From positions 1-35,735 of the forward strand of contig CALMLL010000051.1 in the NCBI GenBank assembly GCA_937868075.1: a DNA stretch of 35,735 nt, written 5' to 3'. The position numbers were made by a program, and so were the translations under genes. A model generated the notes under the pieces. It saw only the letters and a program-made list of their open reading frames with translations, had not been told where the DNA came from and made no database searches. Shown here piece after piece: positions 15,471 through 23,190 of this stretch (position 1 is the first letter of the stretch; every line of letters begins with the position of its first letter). The stretch comes from an uncultured Marmoricola sp. GTDB lineage: Bacteria > Actinomycetota > Actinomycetes > Propionibacteriales > Nocardioidaceae.

Positions 15471-17138
15471 TCAGTCGGCCTGGGCGCGGCGGACCTTCTC
15501 GCGCAGGACCTCGGGGCTGTCTGCGGTGGCGCCCTGGCTCTCCAGCCACTGGACGACCTCCTCGCGCTGCGCGTGGCACATCAGGCCGATGACGTCGCCG
15601 GGCCGGGCTTGTTGGAGGAGCGCTTGCACCGATTCCAGTTCGGTGGCGTACGCCGGAACGTCCGGTACGCCGACGCGTGCCGCACCAGCACGCATCCAGG
15701 TCTCCAACTCCGCCAGTGTCCGTCCCCGCAGATAGCGCTCTTTGTGGCCGATGACCACGAGGTCGCACCCCTTGGCCGCGATCTCACCGAGGTTGGTGAT
15801 CAGTTCCTCGGTCCGGTCGCCGACGACTCCGAGTGCGAGCATGGTGCGCCCACCCGGCACGACGACGCCGCGCATGATCTCGACGAGGGCTTCCAGGCCG
15901 GCTTCGTTGTGGGCGAGATCGAGCACGACCGAGATCCCGTTGAGGGTGAAGAAGTTCATCCGGCCGGGGTTGTGGGTCGCGTCCGGACGGAAGCTGCGGA
16001 GGCCCTCGATCACGTGCTGAGGGTCGATCCCGATGGCCAGGGCGGCCGAGGCCGCAGCAAGGACGTTCTCGACGTTGAACCGCGACAACCCGGCCAATGT
16101 CATCGGGACGTCGGCGATGGGAAGCAAGACCTCGGGGTCCTGACCGGCACGCAGGACGCTCACCTGGTGATCCATGACCGTGGTGGCTCGCCCGCCGCGG
16201 CCGATCACCTCCCGGATCGCCGGAGAGGCGGGGTCCCGGGTGAAGATCCAGATCTTGGCCGGAGTGGGCATCGCCAACACCCGCGGGTCGTCGGCGTTGA
16301 GGATGGCCCAGCCGCTGCGCTTGGTGATCCGCGGGACCACGCCCTTGACCTCGGCCAGTTGGTCCAAGGTGTCGATCCCGTGGAGGCCGAGGTGATCTGA
16401 GGTCACGTTTGTGACCACAGACACGTCGTTGTGGACCAACCCGATCCCCTTGAGCAGGATGCCACCGCGAGCGGTCTCGGTGACTGCGAACTGGACCTCC
16501 GGCCGGGCCAACACGCGACCGGCCCCGCTGGGTCCCGAGTAGTCGCCTGCTTCGATCAGTTCGCCGTCGATGTAGATGCCGTCGGTGTTGGACCACCCGG
16601 TGAGCAGCCCCGACGTCCGTGCGATGTGGGCGATCATCCGGGAGGTGGTCGTCTTTCCGTTCGTTCCGGTGACTGCCACCACCGGGACCCGCGGACGCAG
16701 CGTGGTCGGTCCGGGTCCCAGATCGCTGGCTCGCAGCACACCGATGGCGTCCTCGATGCCCTGGGGCCCCTGGTCGAGAACCGCGGCCACGGCTTCGCCC
16801 AAGGCGACGGCTCGGCTCCGGTGGCGCCACGGGTAGGCAACAACGATGGTGCTGGGTGCTGACGTGGGCCGCACCCGGACGCCCAGTCTCGTGGTGCCGG
16901 CGCCACGGGCCAGGCGGCGTACCAACGCCTCGACCAGGCGCATCACGACTCCCTGTCGGAAGGTGCTCCCGGGGGCGCCGACGCTCTTGCCACGAGTGGA
17001 GAGCGCGGCGGCCAGTGCGCGGACGTCGGCCGCCGGGCCCTCGACCAGGGCACTCACGTCGAGGGTGAGTTTCACCGCGGCGCGCGGGAAGTAGAGGTTG
17101 GGTCCCTCGAGGATGCGGAGTTCGCTCAGCGCTGACAC
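15471..17138 (-). CDS. Cyanophycin-synthetase-like Mur ligase lacking the ATP-grasp domain
   Basis: The 555-residue protein starts with a shortened CphA-type N-domain (LRILEGPNLYFPRAAVKLTL, FRQGVVMRLVEALVRRLA). It passes through a short linker (about 90-150) directly into a complete Mur-ligase domain. That domain has P-loop VTGTNGKTTTSRM (Lys162), ETARGGILLKGIGLVHNDVS, SDHLGLHGIDTLDQLAEVKG, LNADDPRVL, NPGRMNFF, LAHNEAGLEAL and ERYLRGRTLAE. These segments match the Mur half of the neighbouring CphA closely, but the ATP-grasp module is missing. It should perform one ATP-dependent amino acid ligation; donor and acceptor are unknown. It is convergent with cphA (19 bp between stops) and has its own promoter. 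The GTG start lies 7 nt after TAGCGT. Confidence 0.85.
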   Translation of the reverse strand: MSALSELRILEGPNLYFPRAAVKLTLDVSALVEGPAADVRALAAALSTRGKSVGAPGSTFRQGVVMRLVEALVRRLARGAGTTRLGVRVRPTSAPSTIVVAYPWRHRSRAVALGEAVAAVLDQGPQGIEDAIGVLRASDLGPGPTTLRPRVPVVAVTGTNGKTTTSRMIAHIARTSGLLTGWSNTDGIYIDGELIEAGDYSGPSGAGRVLARPEVQFAVTETARGGILLKGIGLVHNDVSVVTNVTSDHLGLHGIDTLDQLAEVKGVVPRITKRSGWAILNADDPRVLAMPTPAKIWIFTRDPASPAIREVIGRGGRATTVMDHQVSVLRAGQDPEVLLPIADVPMTLAGLSRFNVENVLAAASAALAIGIDPQHVIEGLRSFRPDATHNPGRMNFFTLNGISVVLDLAHNEAGLEALVEIMRGVVVPGGRTMLALGVVGDRTEELITNLGEIAAKGCDLVVIGHKERYLRGRTLAELETWMRAGAARVGVPDVPAYATELESVQALLQQARPGDVIGLMCHAQREEVVQWLESQGATADSPEVLREKVRRAQAD

Positions 17139-17145
17139 CCCCGAA

Positions 17146-17151
17146 ACGCTA
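17146..17151 (-). promoter_or_regulatory. -10 element (TAGCGT) of a leaderless transcript for the CphA-like Mur ligase
   Basis: On the minus strand TAGCGT is followed by 7 nt and then the GTG at 17138. This is the spacing of a leaderless actinobacterial start. It lies in the 21-bp gap to the fabI stop. Confidence 0.5.
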
Positions 17152-17159
17152 GTGACCGC

Positions 17160-17930
17160 TCATGCCCCCGTCGAGTGGAACCCACCGTCGACATGCACGA
17201 TCTCTCCGGTTGTGGCCGGGAAATAGTCGCTCATCAGCGCGCACACGGCTTTGGCCGTGGGCACTTGATCGGTGTTGTCCCAACCCAGCGGCGCCCGGGT
17301 GGTCCACATCGATTCGAGGTCCTCAAAACCCGGGATGGCCTTGGCCGCCAGCGTCCGCAGGGGTCCAGCCGATACGAGGTTGACCCGGATTCCGTCGGGT
17401 CCCAAGGTGCGGGCCAGATAACGCGAGCAGGACTCGAGCCCGGCCTTGGCCACCCCCATCCAGTCGTACGCCGGCCACGACACCGTGGCGTCGAAGGTCA
17501 GGCCCACCACCGAGCCGCCCTCACCCATCATCGGGCGGGCAGCCATGGCCAACGCCTTCAACGAATAGGCCGACACCTGCAGCGCCTGGGCGACATCGGG
17601 CCACGGCCCGTCGAGGAACTTGCCGCCCAGCAGGGTCTCTGGGTTGCCGTAGGCGATCGAGTGCACGACTCCGTCGAGGCCGTCGAGGTGTTCACCCAGC
17701 ACGTCGGGCAGACGCTCGAGGTGCGCATCGTCGGTGACGTCGAGTTCGATGACCGGAGCCGGCTGGGGCAGCCGTTGCGCGATGCGTTTGGTGATGCCCA
17801 GGGCACGGCCGAAGTTGGAGATGACAACGGTGGCCCCTTCCTGCTGAGCCACCTTGGCCACGGCGAAGCCGATGGAAGAATCCATCGTGACGCCGGCAAC
17901 CAAGATCCGTTTGCCGTCCAGAATGCCCAT
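17160..17930 (-). CDS. fabI: Enoyl-ACP reductase (NADH), InhA/FabI type
   Basis: The 256-residue enzyme reduces trans-2-enoyl-ACP in the last step of each fatty acid elongation cycle. It resembles mycobacterial InhA along its length: LDGKRILVAGVTMDSSIGF, LDVTDDAHLERL, LDGVVHSIAYG (with the conserved Ser of the isoniazid-NAD site), catalytic Tyr155 and Lys162 in PAYDWMGVAKAGLES, SAGPLRTLAAKAI and ATTGEIVHVDGG. It follows fabG on the same strand after 24 bp, the gene order of the mycobacterial mabA-inhA operon. Confidence 0.92.
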   Translation of the reverse strand: MGILDGKRILVAGVTMDSSIGFAVAKVAQQEGATVVISNFGRALGITKRIAQRLPQPAPVIELDVTDDAHLERLPDVLGEHLDGLDGVVHSIAYGNPETLLGGKFLDGPWPDVAQALQVSAYSLKALAMAARPMMGEGGSVVGLTFDATVSWPAYDWMGVAKAGLESCSRYLARTLGPDGIRVNLVSAGPLRTLAAKAIPGFEDLESMWTTRAPLGWDNTDQVPTAKAVCALMSDYFPATTGEIVHVDGGFHSTGA

Positions 17931-17954
17931 CGTGTCCAGTCCTCGTCTTCTGTC

Positions 17955-18689
17955 TCAGTGGCCCATGCCGAGGCCGCCGTCAATGGGGATGACCGCTCCG
18001 GTGACATAACCGGCCTGCTCCGAGGCCAGCCAGGTGACCGCACCGGCGATCTCGGCCGGGCTGGCGAAACGCTGGAGTGGGATCTGGCGTTGGTAGGCCT
18101 GCTTCTGTTCCTCGGGCAGCCCGGCGGTCATGTCGGTCTCGACGTACCCCGGTGCCACCACGTTGGCGGTGATGCCCCGACCGCCCAACTCGCGGGCGAT
18201 GGAGCGGGCCATGCCGATCAGGCCAGCCTTGGAGGCGGCGTAGTTGACCTGCCCCGGTGAGCCGAGGAGAGCGACCACGGACGAAACGAAGATGATCCGG
18301 CCCCGGCGCAGCCGAAGCATCGACTTCGAGGCCCGTTTGGCCAGTCGGTAGGACCCACTCAGGTTCGTGTCCAGCACGGCTCCCCAGTCATCCTCCGACA
18401 TGCGCAGGAGAAGGGTGTCGCGGGTGACTCCGGCGTTGGCCACCAGCACCTCCACCGGGCCCTGGTGGGCTTCGACCGCGGCGTACGCCTCTTCGACGCT
18501 GGTGGGGTCGGTGAGCTCGCAGGCGACCGCGAAGGCACCGTCGGGAGCGTCGCCGGATCGCGACGTGACCGCTACCCGGTCGCCTTGGGCCAAGAACGCC
18601 TCAGCAATCGCCCGGCCGATGCCTCGGTTGCCGCCGGTGACAAGCACCGAACGGCCGGTGGCGGCGGCCTCAGGGTTAGTCGTGGTCAC
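17955..18689 (-). CDS. fabG: 3-oxoacyl-ACP reductase (FabG/MabA type)
   Basis: This 244-residue SDR reduces 3-oxoacyl-ACP with NADPH. It has VTGGNRGIGRAIAE (18-31), VTSRSG (basic residue after strand 2, suited to NADPH), NAGVTRDTLLLRM, catalytic Ser137, Tyr150 and Lys154 (SSVVALLGSPGQVNYAASKAG) and APGYVETDMT. It is the first gene of the fabG-fabI pair. The GTG start has no Shine-Dalgarno and lies 6 nt after TAGCGT, which points to a leaderless mRNA. Confidence 0.92.
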   Translation of the reverse strand: MTTTNPEAAATGRSVLVTGGNRGIGRAIAEAFLAQGDRVAVTSRSGDAPDGAFAVACELTDPTSVEEAYAAVEAHQGPVEVLVANAGVTRDTLLLRMSEDDWGAVLDTNLSGSYRLAKRASKSMLRLRRGRIIFVSSVVALLGSPGQVNYAASKAGLIGMARSIARELGGRGITANVVAPGYVETDMTAGLPEEQKQAYQRQIPLQRFASPAEIAGAVTWLASEQAGYVTGAVIPIDGGLGMGH

Positions 18690-18695
18690 GTGCCG

Positions 18696-18701
18696 ACGCT
18701 A
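18696..18701 (-). promoter_or_regulatory. -10 element (TAGCGT) of the leaderless fabG-fabI transcript
   Basis: On the minus strand TAGCGT is separated by 6 nt from the fabG GTG (18689). It is identical to the hexamer before the CphA-like Mur ligase gene. It lies in the 98-bp divergent region shared with the DUF3099 gene. Confidence 0.5.
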
Positions 18702-18775
18702 ACGATTACCACGGGGTAGCCCAATCGACGCGCCCGAGGTGAGACGGCCCCCCGAAGACCTGCCCGCTACCGAAC

Positions 18776-18781
18776 TACGCT
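18776..18781 (+). promoter_or_regulatory. -10 element (TACGCT) of a leaderless DUF3099 transcript
   Basis: TACGCT is followed by 6 nt and the GTG at 18788. It is the plus-strand half of the divergent region 18690-18787, which holds no other feature that I can see. Confidence 0.45.
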
Positions 18782-18787
18782 GAAGGG

Positions 18788-19084
18788 GTGCCCAGACGTG
18801 TGCGGCCCTCCGACACTGTCGCCTCGATCACGACGGCGGCACCTTCGCGTGGAGACGACATCGACCGCCGTCAGCGCCGCTATGCGATCTCGATGCTGAT
18901 CCGCACCATCTGCTTCGTCCTGGCGGTGTTGGCACACGGATGGCTCACCTGGGTCTTCCTCACCCTGGCGGTGTTCTTGCCCTGGGTCGCGGTGATCCTG
19001 GCCAACGCCGCGGCCCAACGCGCCCCCGGCACCATCGATGAAGCCCACTGGGACCAGCGCACGCTTCCTCCGGGGCAGTCATGA
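18788..19084 (+). CDS. DUF3099-like small membrane protein
   Basis: The 98-residue protein has a charged N-terminus (about 1-35, with DDIDRRQRRYAISM) and two adjacent membrane helices (IRTICFVLAVLAHGW; WVFLTLAVFLPWVAVILANAA). A polar tail follows. The layout and the RRQRRYAISMLIRTICF entry match the actinobacterial DUF3099 family, whose function is not known. Its TGA overlaps the ATG of the next gene (ATGA), so both proteins are likely made together. The GTG start lacks a normal Shine-Dalgarno spacing and fits a leaderless transcript. Confidence 0.75.
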   Translation: MPRRVRPSDTVASITTAAPSRGDDIDRRQRRYAISMLIRTICFVLAVLAHGWLTWVFLTLAVFLPWVAVILANAAAQRAPGTIDEAHWDQRTLPPGQS

Positions 19085-19317
19085 GCCCATTGATCTGTTC
19101 GGCGAAAGGCTGCCAGGCGACGGCGACCGAGGAGTTGCTGTGGAACAACCCACGGTTGCACACCCCCGACCGTCGCAAGGTGTGGCTGGCCTGCGCTGAG
19201 CATCGTCAGCACCTCGCCGACTTCCTGGGCGCCCGGGGGTTCCTGCGTGAGGTCAAGGCGGTCAATGACCCGGCTGCGGATCTCGCTGTGCCCGAGGACC
19301 CGCTACCCGCCGATTGA
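19081..19317 (+). CDS. Small Cys/His (putative zinc-binding) protein of unknown function
   Basis: The 78-residue protein has a likely metal site: Cys6-x4-Cys11 near the start and Cys38-x2-His41 (ACAEH) in the middle, with WNNPRLHTPDRRKVWLAC between. It is soluble, with no signal peptide. It is translationally coupled to the DUF3099 gene upstream. Its last 15 bp overlap the end of moaA on the opposite strand, leaving no room for a terminator between them. I do not recognise a named family with certainty; a zinc-ribbon fold is inferred from the ligand spacing. Confidence 0.7.
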   Translation: MSPLICSAKGCQATATEELLWNNPRLHTPDRRKVWLACAEHRQHLADFLGARGFLREVKAVNDPAADLAVPEDPLPAD

Positions 19318-20307
19318 GGACATCGGCCTGGTCGGCTGCAAGAAGCTCACGTCGTCGATGCCGTGCCCCGGACGCTTGGTGATCATCGCTCGGCGCCAAC
19401 GCTGCGCGATCTCTTCGTCGGTGGCTCCCGCACGAAGCGCGCCTCGCAGGTCGGATTCCTCGCGGGCGAAGAGGCAGTTGCGAACCTGACCGTCCGCGGT
19501 GAGCCGCACCCGGTCACAGTCCCCGCAGAACGGCCTCGTGACCGAGGCGATCACCCCTACGGTCGCCGGTCCGCCGTTGACAAGGAACAACTCCGCCGGC
19601 GCGCTTCCCCGGGGCTCCCCCGCCGGGGTCAACTCGAAGTCGGCTGCCAGCGATGCGAAGATCTCATCGGCGGTGATCATCGACTCGCGAGTCCATCGGT
19701 GTTGGGCATCGAGCGGCATCTGCTCGATGAACCGCAGTTGATAGCCACGCTCGAGGCACCACCGCAGGAGTTCGGGTGCCTGACCGTCGTTGACGCCACG
19801 CATGAGCACGGCGTTGACCTTCACGGGTCCCAGCCCGCATGCCTGAGCCACTTCCAACCCTTCGATCACGTCGTGGAGGCGGTCTCGCAACGTGATCGTG
19901 GTGAAGTCCTCACGGCGGATCGTATCGAGGCTGACGTTGACCCGGTCGAGCCCGGCCTCGGCCAACGCCGGGGCCATCTTGGCCAGACCGAGGGCGTTGG
20001 TGGTCAGCGACGACTCCGGGCGCGGGGTCAATTGCGACGTTCGCCGGACGATCTCGGGCAACCCCCGCCGCAACAGGGGTTCGCCGCCGGTGAAGCGCAC
20101 TTCTCGGATGCCCAAGCGCTCCACACCGATGGTGATGAGGCGCACGACTTCATCATCGGTGAGCACCTCCTCCGTGGGCAGCCAGTCCAGTCCCTCGGCG
20201 GGCATGCAGTAGGTGCAGCGCAGGTTGCAGCGGTCGGTGAGTGAAACGCGCAGATCGGTGGCCACCCTGCCCCAGGTGTCGACAAGACCGGACGCGTCAC
20301 TATGCAT
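19303..20307 (-). CDS. moaA: GTP 3',8-cyclase MoaA (molybdenum cofactor synthesis)
   Basis: This 334-residue radical SAM enzyme converts GTP to 3',8-cyclo-GTP, the first step of molybdopterin synthesis. It has the N-terminal 4Fe-4S motif CNLRCTYC (Cys27, Cys31, Cys34), FTGGEPLLRRGLPEI, VNVSLDTIRREDF, the C-terminal cluster motif FCGDCDRVRLTADGQVRNCLF-type cysteines, and the conserved C-terminal Gly-Gly. The ATG at 20307 was chosen because TACAGT lies 7 nt upstream and the protein then begins at the normal place. The open frame extends further upstream but crosses the divergent SURF1 gene. No other moa or moe gene is in the window. Confidence 0.92.
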   Translation of the reverse strand: MHSDASGLVDTWGRVATDLRVSLTDRCNLRCTYCMPAEGLDWLPTEEVLTDDEVVRLITIGVERLGIREVRFTGGEPLLRRGLPEIVRRTSQLTPRPESSLTTNALGLAKMAPALAEAGLDRVNVSLDTIRREDFTTITLRDRLHDVIEGLEVAQACGLGPVKVNAVLMRGVNDGQAPELLRWCLERGYQLRFIEQMPLDAQHRWTRESMITADEIFASLAADFELTPAGEPRGSAPAELFLVNGGPATVGVIASVTRPFCGDCDRVRLTADGQVRNCLFAREESDLRGALRAGATDEEIAQRWRRAMITKRPGHGIDDVSFLQPTRPMSSIGG

Positions 20308-20314
20308 GGAGGCC

Positions 20315-20320
20315 ACTGTA
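20315..20320 (-). promoter_or_regulatory. -10 element (TACAGT) of leaderless moaA transcript
   Basis: On the minus strand TACAGT is followed by 7 nt and the moaA ATG at 20307. No convincing -35 is visible. Confidence 0.45.
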
Positions 20321-20391
20321 GTGAGGTATGCCTTACCTGCGGCGTCGTCGCCCCCGGGTTGACCCCTCGCGGGGCCGGGCCGGGAGGTGGG

Positions 20392-20397
20392 TATCGT
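20392..20397 (+). promoter_or_regulatory. -10 element (TATCGT) of leaderless SURF1 transcript
   Basis: TATCGT is followed by 7 nt and the GTG at 20405. This favours 20405 over the GTG at 20387, which lies upstream of the box. The rest of the 97-bp moaA/SURF1 gap shows nothing else that I can name. Confidence 0.45.
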
Positions 20398-20404
20398 CGC
20401 GCGG

Positions 20405-21139
20405 GTGGGTTTCCTCTTCACCAGGCGATGGTTGGTCTTTGCCGTCGTCGTCGCCCTGTTGGCGTGGCTGGCGGTCGCACTGGGCGACTGGCAGTTCCGC
20501 CGACTGGCCGAGCGCAAGGAGGCCAACGCCACCCTCATCGCCAACTTGCAGGCCTTGCCGGTCCCGGTCGACTCGCTGATGAGGATCGGGGGTGACGCGC
20601 CAGCGGGATCCGAGTGGCGAACGATCACGGCGACCGGCACGTGGGACACCGAGAACACCGTCGTCGTGCGCTACCGGACCCTCCAGGGCAAGCCGGGCGT
20701 CGAGGTGGTCACACCGCTGCGCACACCGACCGGCACTGTCATCGTGGATCGAGGCTGGCTGCGCACCGCCAACGAGGGCAACGCCCGCCCCGACCTGCCC
20801 GACCTCGACCAAGGCACCGTCACGGTCACTGGTCACGTGCGAGTCAATGCGACCGGTTCGTCAGCGCAGGTCGACAACCTGTCCACGCGGGCCGTCTCCA
20901 GTTCCGAGATCGCCAAGCATCTGGCCGGCCAGCAGGTCTACGGCGGGTTCGTGCAGTTGGCCAAGCAGAGCCCGCCCCCGCCCTCGGCGTTGGTGGTCCT
21001 CGACATTCCCGAGGTCAATGAAGGCCCGCACTTCTTCTACGGCCTGCAGTGGTGGTTCTTCGGTGCGCTGGCAGTCGTCGGCTTCTTCTACCTCTTGTAC
21101 GACGAGATCCGGCGCCGGCGTTCGGAGCCGACGACCTAG
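20405..21139 (+). CDS. SURF1-family cytochrome oxidase assembly protein
   Basis: The 244-residue protein has a membrane helix at each end: residues about 9-27 (WLVFAVVVALLAWLAVALG) and near the C-terminus (WWFFGALAVVGFFYLLYDE). An extracytoplasmic SURF1 domain lies between them. Family motifs are LGDWQFRRLAERKEAN, RYRTLQGKPGVEVVTPLRT and VIVDRGWL. SURF1 proteins assist haem a insertion into cytochrome c oxidase. The gene is divergent from moaA and convergent with an ABC exporter (7 bp between stops). Confidence 0.87.
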   Translation: MGFLFTRRWLVFAVVVALLAWLAVALGDWQFRRLAERKEANATLIANLQALPVPVDSLMRIGGDAPAGSEWRTITATGTWDTENTVVVRYRTLQGKPGVEVVTPLRTPTGTVIVDRGWLRTANEGNARPDLPDLDQGTVTVTGHVRVNATGSSAQVDNLSTRAVSSSEIAKHLAGQQVYGGFVQLAKQSPPPPSALVVLDIPEVNEGPHFFYGLQWWFFGALAVVGFFYLLYDEIRRRRSEPTT

Positions 21140-21146
21140 CCCTTCA

Positions 21147-23060
21147 TCAGGGTGTCGATGCCAAGGCGTCGTCGGTTGTCTGCCCATCGCCGCGCACGGT
21201 GTCGTCGATGAACTGGGTACGGTGTAAGTCGGCGTACAGGCCGCCCTCAGCGAGCAACTGGGCATGGGTGCCACGCTGCACGACGGTCCCCTCGTCGATG
21301 ACCAGGATCTGATCGGCGCTACGCACCGTGGACAGTCGGTGCGCGATCACCAGTGACGTGCGCCCCTCCAGCGCTGTGTCGAGGGCCTGTTGCACGGCGT
21401 ACTCGGACTCGGAGTCGAGATGGGCGGTCGCCTCGTCCAGAACGACGATCGCCGGGGCCTTGAGAAGCAGCCGAGCGATCGCCAGGCGTTGACGCTCCCC
21501 GCCGCTGAGCCGGTATCCGCGATCTCCCACCACGGTGTCCAGCCCGTCGGGCATCGCCTGCACGAGGTCGGCGATCTGGGCGGCCTTGAGGCTCTCCCAG
21601 ATCTGCTCGTCGCTGGCTCCGGGGCGGGCGTAGGTCAGGTTGGTCCGGATCGTGTCGTGGAACATGTGCGCGTCTTGGGTGACGTAGCCAACCGCGTCCT
21701 CCAGGGACTGCAAGGTGACCTCGCGGACGTCGTGACCGCCCACCAGCACGGCACCGCGGTTGACGTCGTAGAGCCGGGCGACGAGGTGGGTGATGGTCGT
21801 CTTCCCGGCCCCGGACGGCCCGACCAGGGCGACCATCTGCCCCGGCTCGGCCACGAAGGAGACCGCGTTCAGCACGTCGTGGTGCTCGCGCGACTCCGCA
21901 CGGGCGATGGACTCCAGGGAGGCCAGCGAGACTTCGTCCGCCCTCGGATAGGCGAAACCGACGTCGACGAACTCCACCCGAGCCGAGTCCGGCGGGAGGA
22001 CGATCGCATCGGGGCGTTCCACCACAGTGGAGGGGAGGTCCAGCACCTCGAAGATCCGATCGAAGCTGACCAGCGCGGTCATCACGTCGACGCGCACGTT
22101 GGAGAGGCCCTGCAGGGGACCGAGCAAGCGCAGCAGCAACGTGGCCAGGGCCAGCAGCGTGCCCACCGTCAGCGCCCCGCTGACGGCCAGCCAGCCCCCA
22201 AGGCCGTAGACCATGGCGGTCGCCAGTGCGGGCACCAGCATGAGCGCGGCTCGAAACACCTGGCCGACCAGGGAGATCCGCACCCCCAGGTCTCGGACGA
22301 CGGCGGCCTTGGCGGCGTACCCGGCATCCTCCTCCTCACGACGGCCGAAGAGTTTGAGCAACAGCGCCCCACCGACGTTGAACCGCTCGGTCATGAGGTT
22401 GCCGAGGTCGGCGTTGGCATCCATCTGGCGCCGTGTCAGACCCGCGATCCGGGTGCCGACCCAGCGTGATGCCGCCAGGAGTATCGGGAAGAGGGCCAGG
22501 CAGGCCAATGTCACCTGCCAGCTCAGCGCAGCCATCGCGGCACCGACCACCACAACCGAGATCACGTTGGAGACCGTGTTGGACAGGGTCGAGGTGAAAG
22601 CGCGTTGGGCGCCGATCACGTCGTTGTTGAGACGGCTCACCAGGGCCCCGGTCTGGGTGCGGGTGAAGAAGGCCAACCCCATGCGTTGCACGTGCCCGAA
22701 GACCCGGGTACGCAGGTCGAAGATGAGGCCCTCGCCGATCCGCGAGGAGATGTAGCCGCTGGCCACGCCGAGCAGCGAATCCACGACCGCGGTGACGGCC
22801 ATGGCGACCGCTACCCACAACACCACGTCGAGGTTCTTGGCGACGATGCCGTCGTCGACGACCTTCTTGACCAGCAGCGGGGCCACCACCACAAGGGCAG
22901 CGTCGAACACCGTGAGCCCGACGAACATCGCGATCAAGGTGCGATGGGGACCGGCGAAGCCGATCACCCGTCTGATCGTGTCGCGGGAGAGCTTCTTCTC
23001 CACCACCCCGCGGTCTTGGCGCAGCGAGCGCATCATCATGCCCGGATGCATGCTGCTCAT
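21147..23060 (-). CDS. ABC exporter, fused membrane and ATPase domains
   Basis: The 637-residue half-transporter has an N-terminal six-helix exporter domain (about 30-340; FVGLTVFDAALVVVAPLLVKKVVDDGI, RMGLAFFTRTQTGALVSRLNNDV). The C-terminal ATPase has Walker A LVGPSGAGKTT, signature LSGGERQRLAIARLLL, Walker B IVVLDEAT and H-loop IAHRLSTV. An extra 20-25 residues (after FAYPRADEVSLASLE) sit in the ATPase between the A-loop strand and Walker A. It works as a homodimer or with an unseen partner; the substrate is unknown. The ATG has AAGGA upstream. It lies downstream of the ABC-F gene, separated by 130 bp. Confidence 0.88.
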   Translation of the reverse strand: MSSMHPGMMMRSLRQDRGVVEKKLSRDTIRRVIGFAGPHRTLIAMFVGLTVFDAALVVVAPLLVKKVVDDGIVAKNLDVVLWVAVAMAVTAVVDSLLGVASGYISSRIGEGLIFDLRTRVFGHVQRMGLAFFTRTQTGALVSRLNNDVIGAQRAFTSTLSNTVSNVISVVVVGAAMAALSWQVTLACLALFPILLAASRWVGTRIAGLTRRQMDANADLGNLMTERFNVGGALLLKLFGRREEEDAGYAAKAAVVRDLGVRISLVGQVFRAALMLVPALATAMVYGLGGWLAVSGALTVGTLLALATLLLRLLGPLQGLSNVRVDVMTALVSFDRIFEVLDLPSTVVERPDAIVLPPDSARVEFVDVGFAYPRADEVSLASLESIARAESREHHDVLNAVSFVAEPGQMVALVGPSGAGKTTITHLVARLYDVNRGAVLVGGHDVREVTLQSLEDAVGYVTQDAHMFHDTIRTNLTYARPGASDEQIWESLKAAQIADLVQAMPDGLDTVVGDRGYRLSGGERQRLAIARLLLKAPAIVVLDEATAHLDSESEYAVQQALDTALEGRTSLVIAHRLSTVRSADQILVIDEGTVVQRGTHAQLLAEGGLYADLHRTQFIDDTVRGDGQTTDDALASTP

Positions 23061-23190
23061 GAGGTGGTTCCTTCGCGATCTCGTGGATTGCGGGCGCTGA
23101 AGGCTCGGCGCACGCTCTCGTGCAGCCTACTGAGCCGCCGTTCACCGCCTCCGGTACGCCGAAGGCGCCCAGCCCTAAGTGGAGTGCCGA
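23061..23190. other. 130-bp gap between ABC-F and ABC exporter genes
   Basis: No gene is seen here. A small inverted repeat GCACG-CTCT-CGTGC lies at 23110-23123. The exporter Shine-Dalgarno is at the low-coordinate end. The exporter may have its own promoter here, but I could not identify the boxes. Confidence 0.35.

Noticed and set aside
20308..20658. Upstream extension of moaA giving a 451-residue protein
   Set aside because: The extension lies over the divergent SURF1 gene; the normal MoaA N-terminus starts at 20307 with a -10 box 7 nt upstream.
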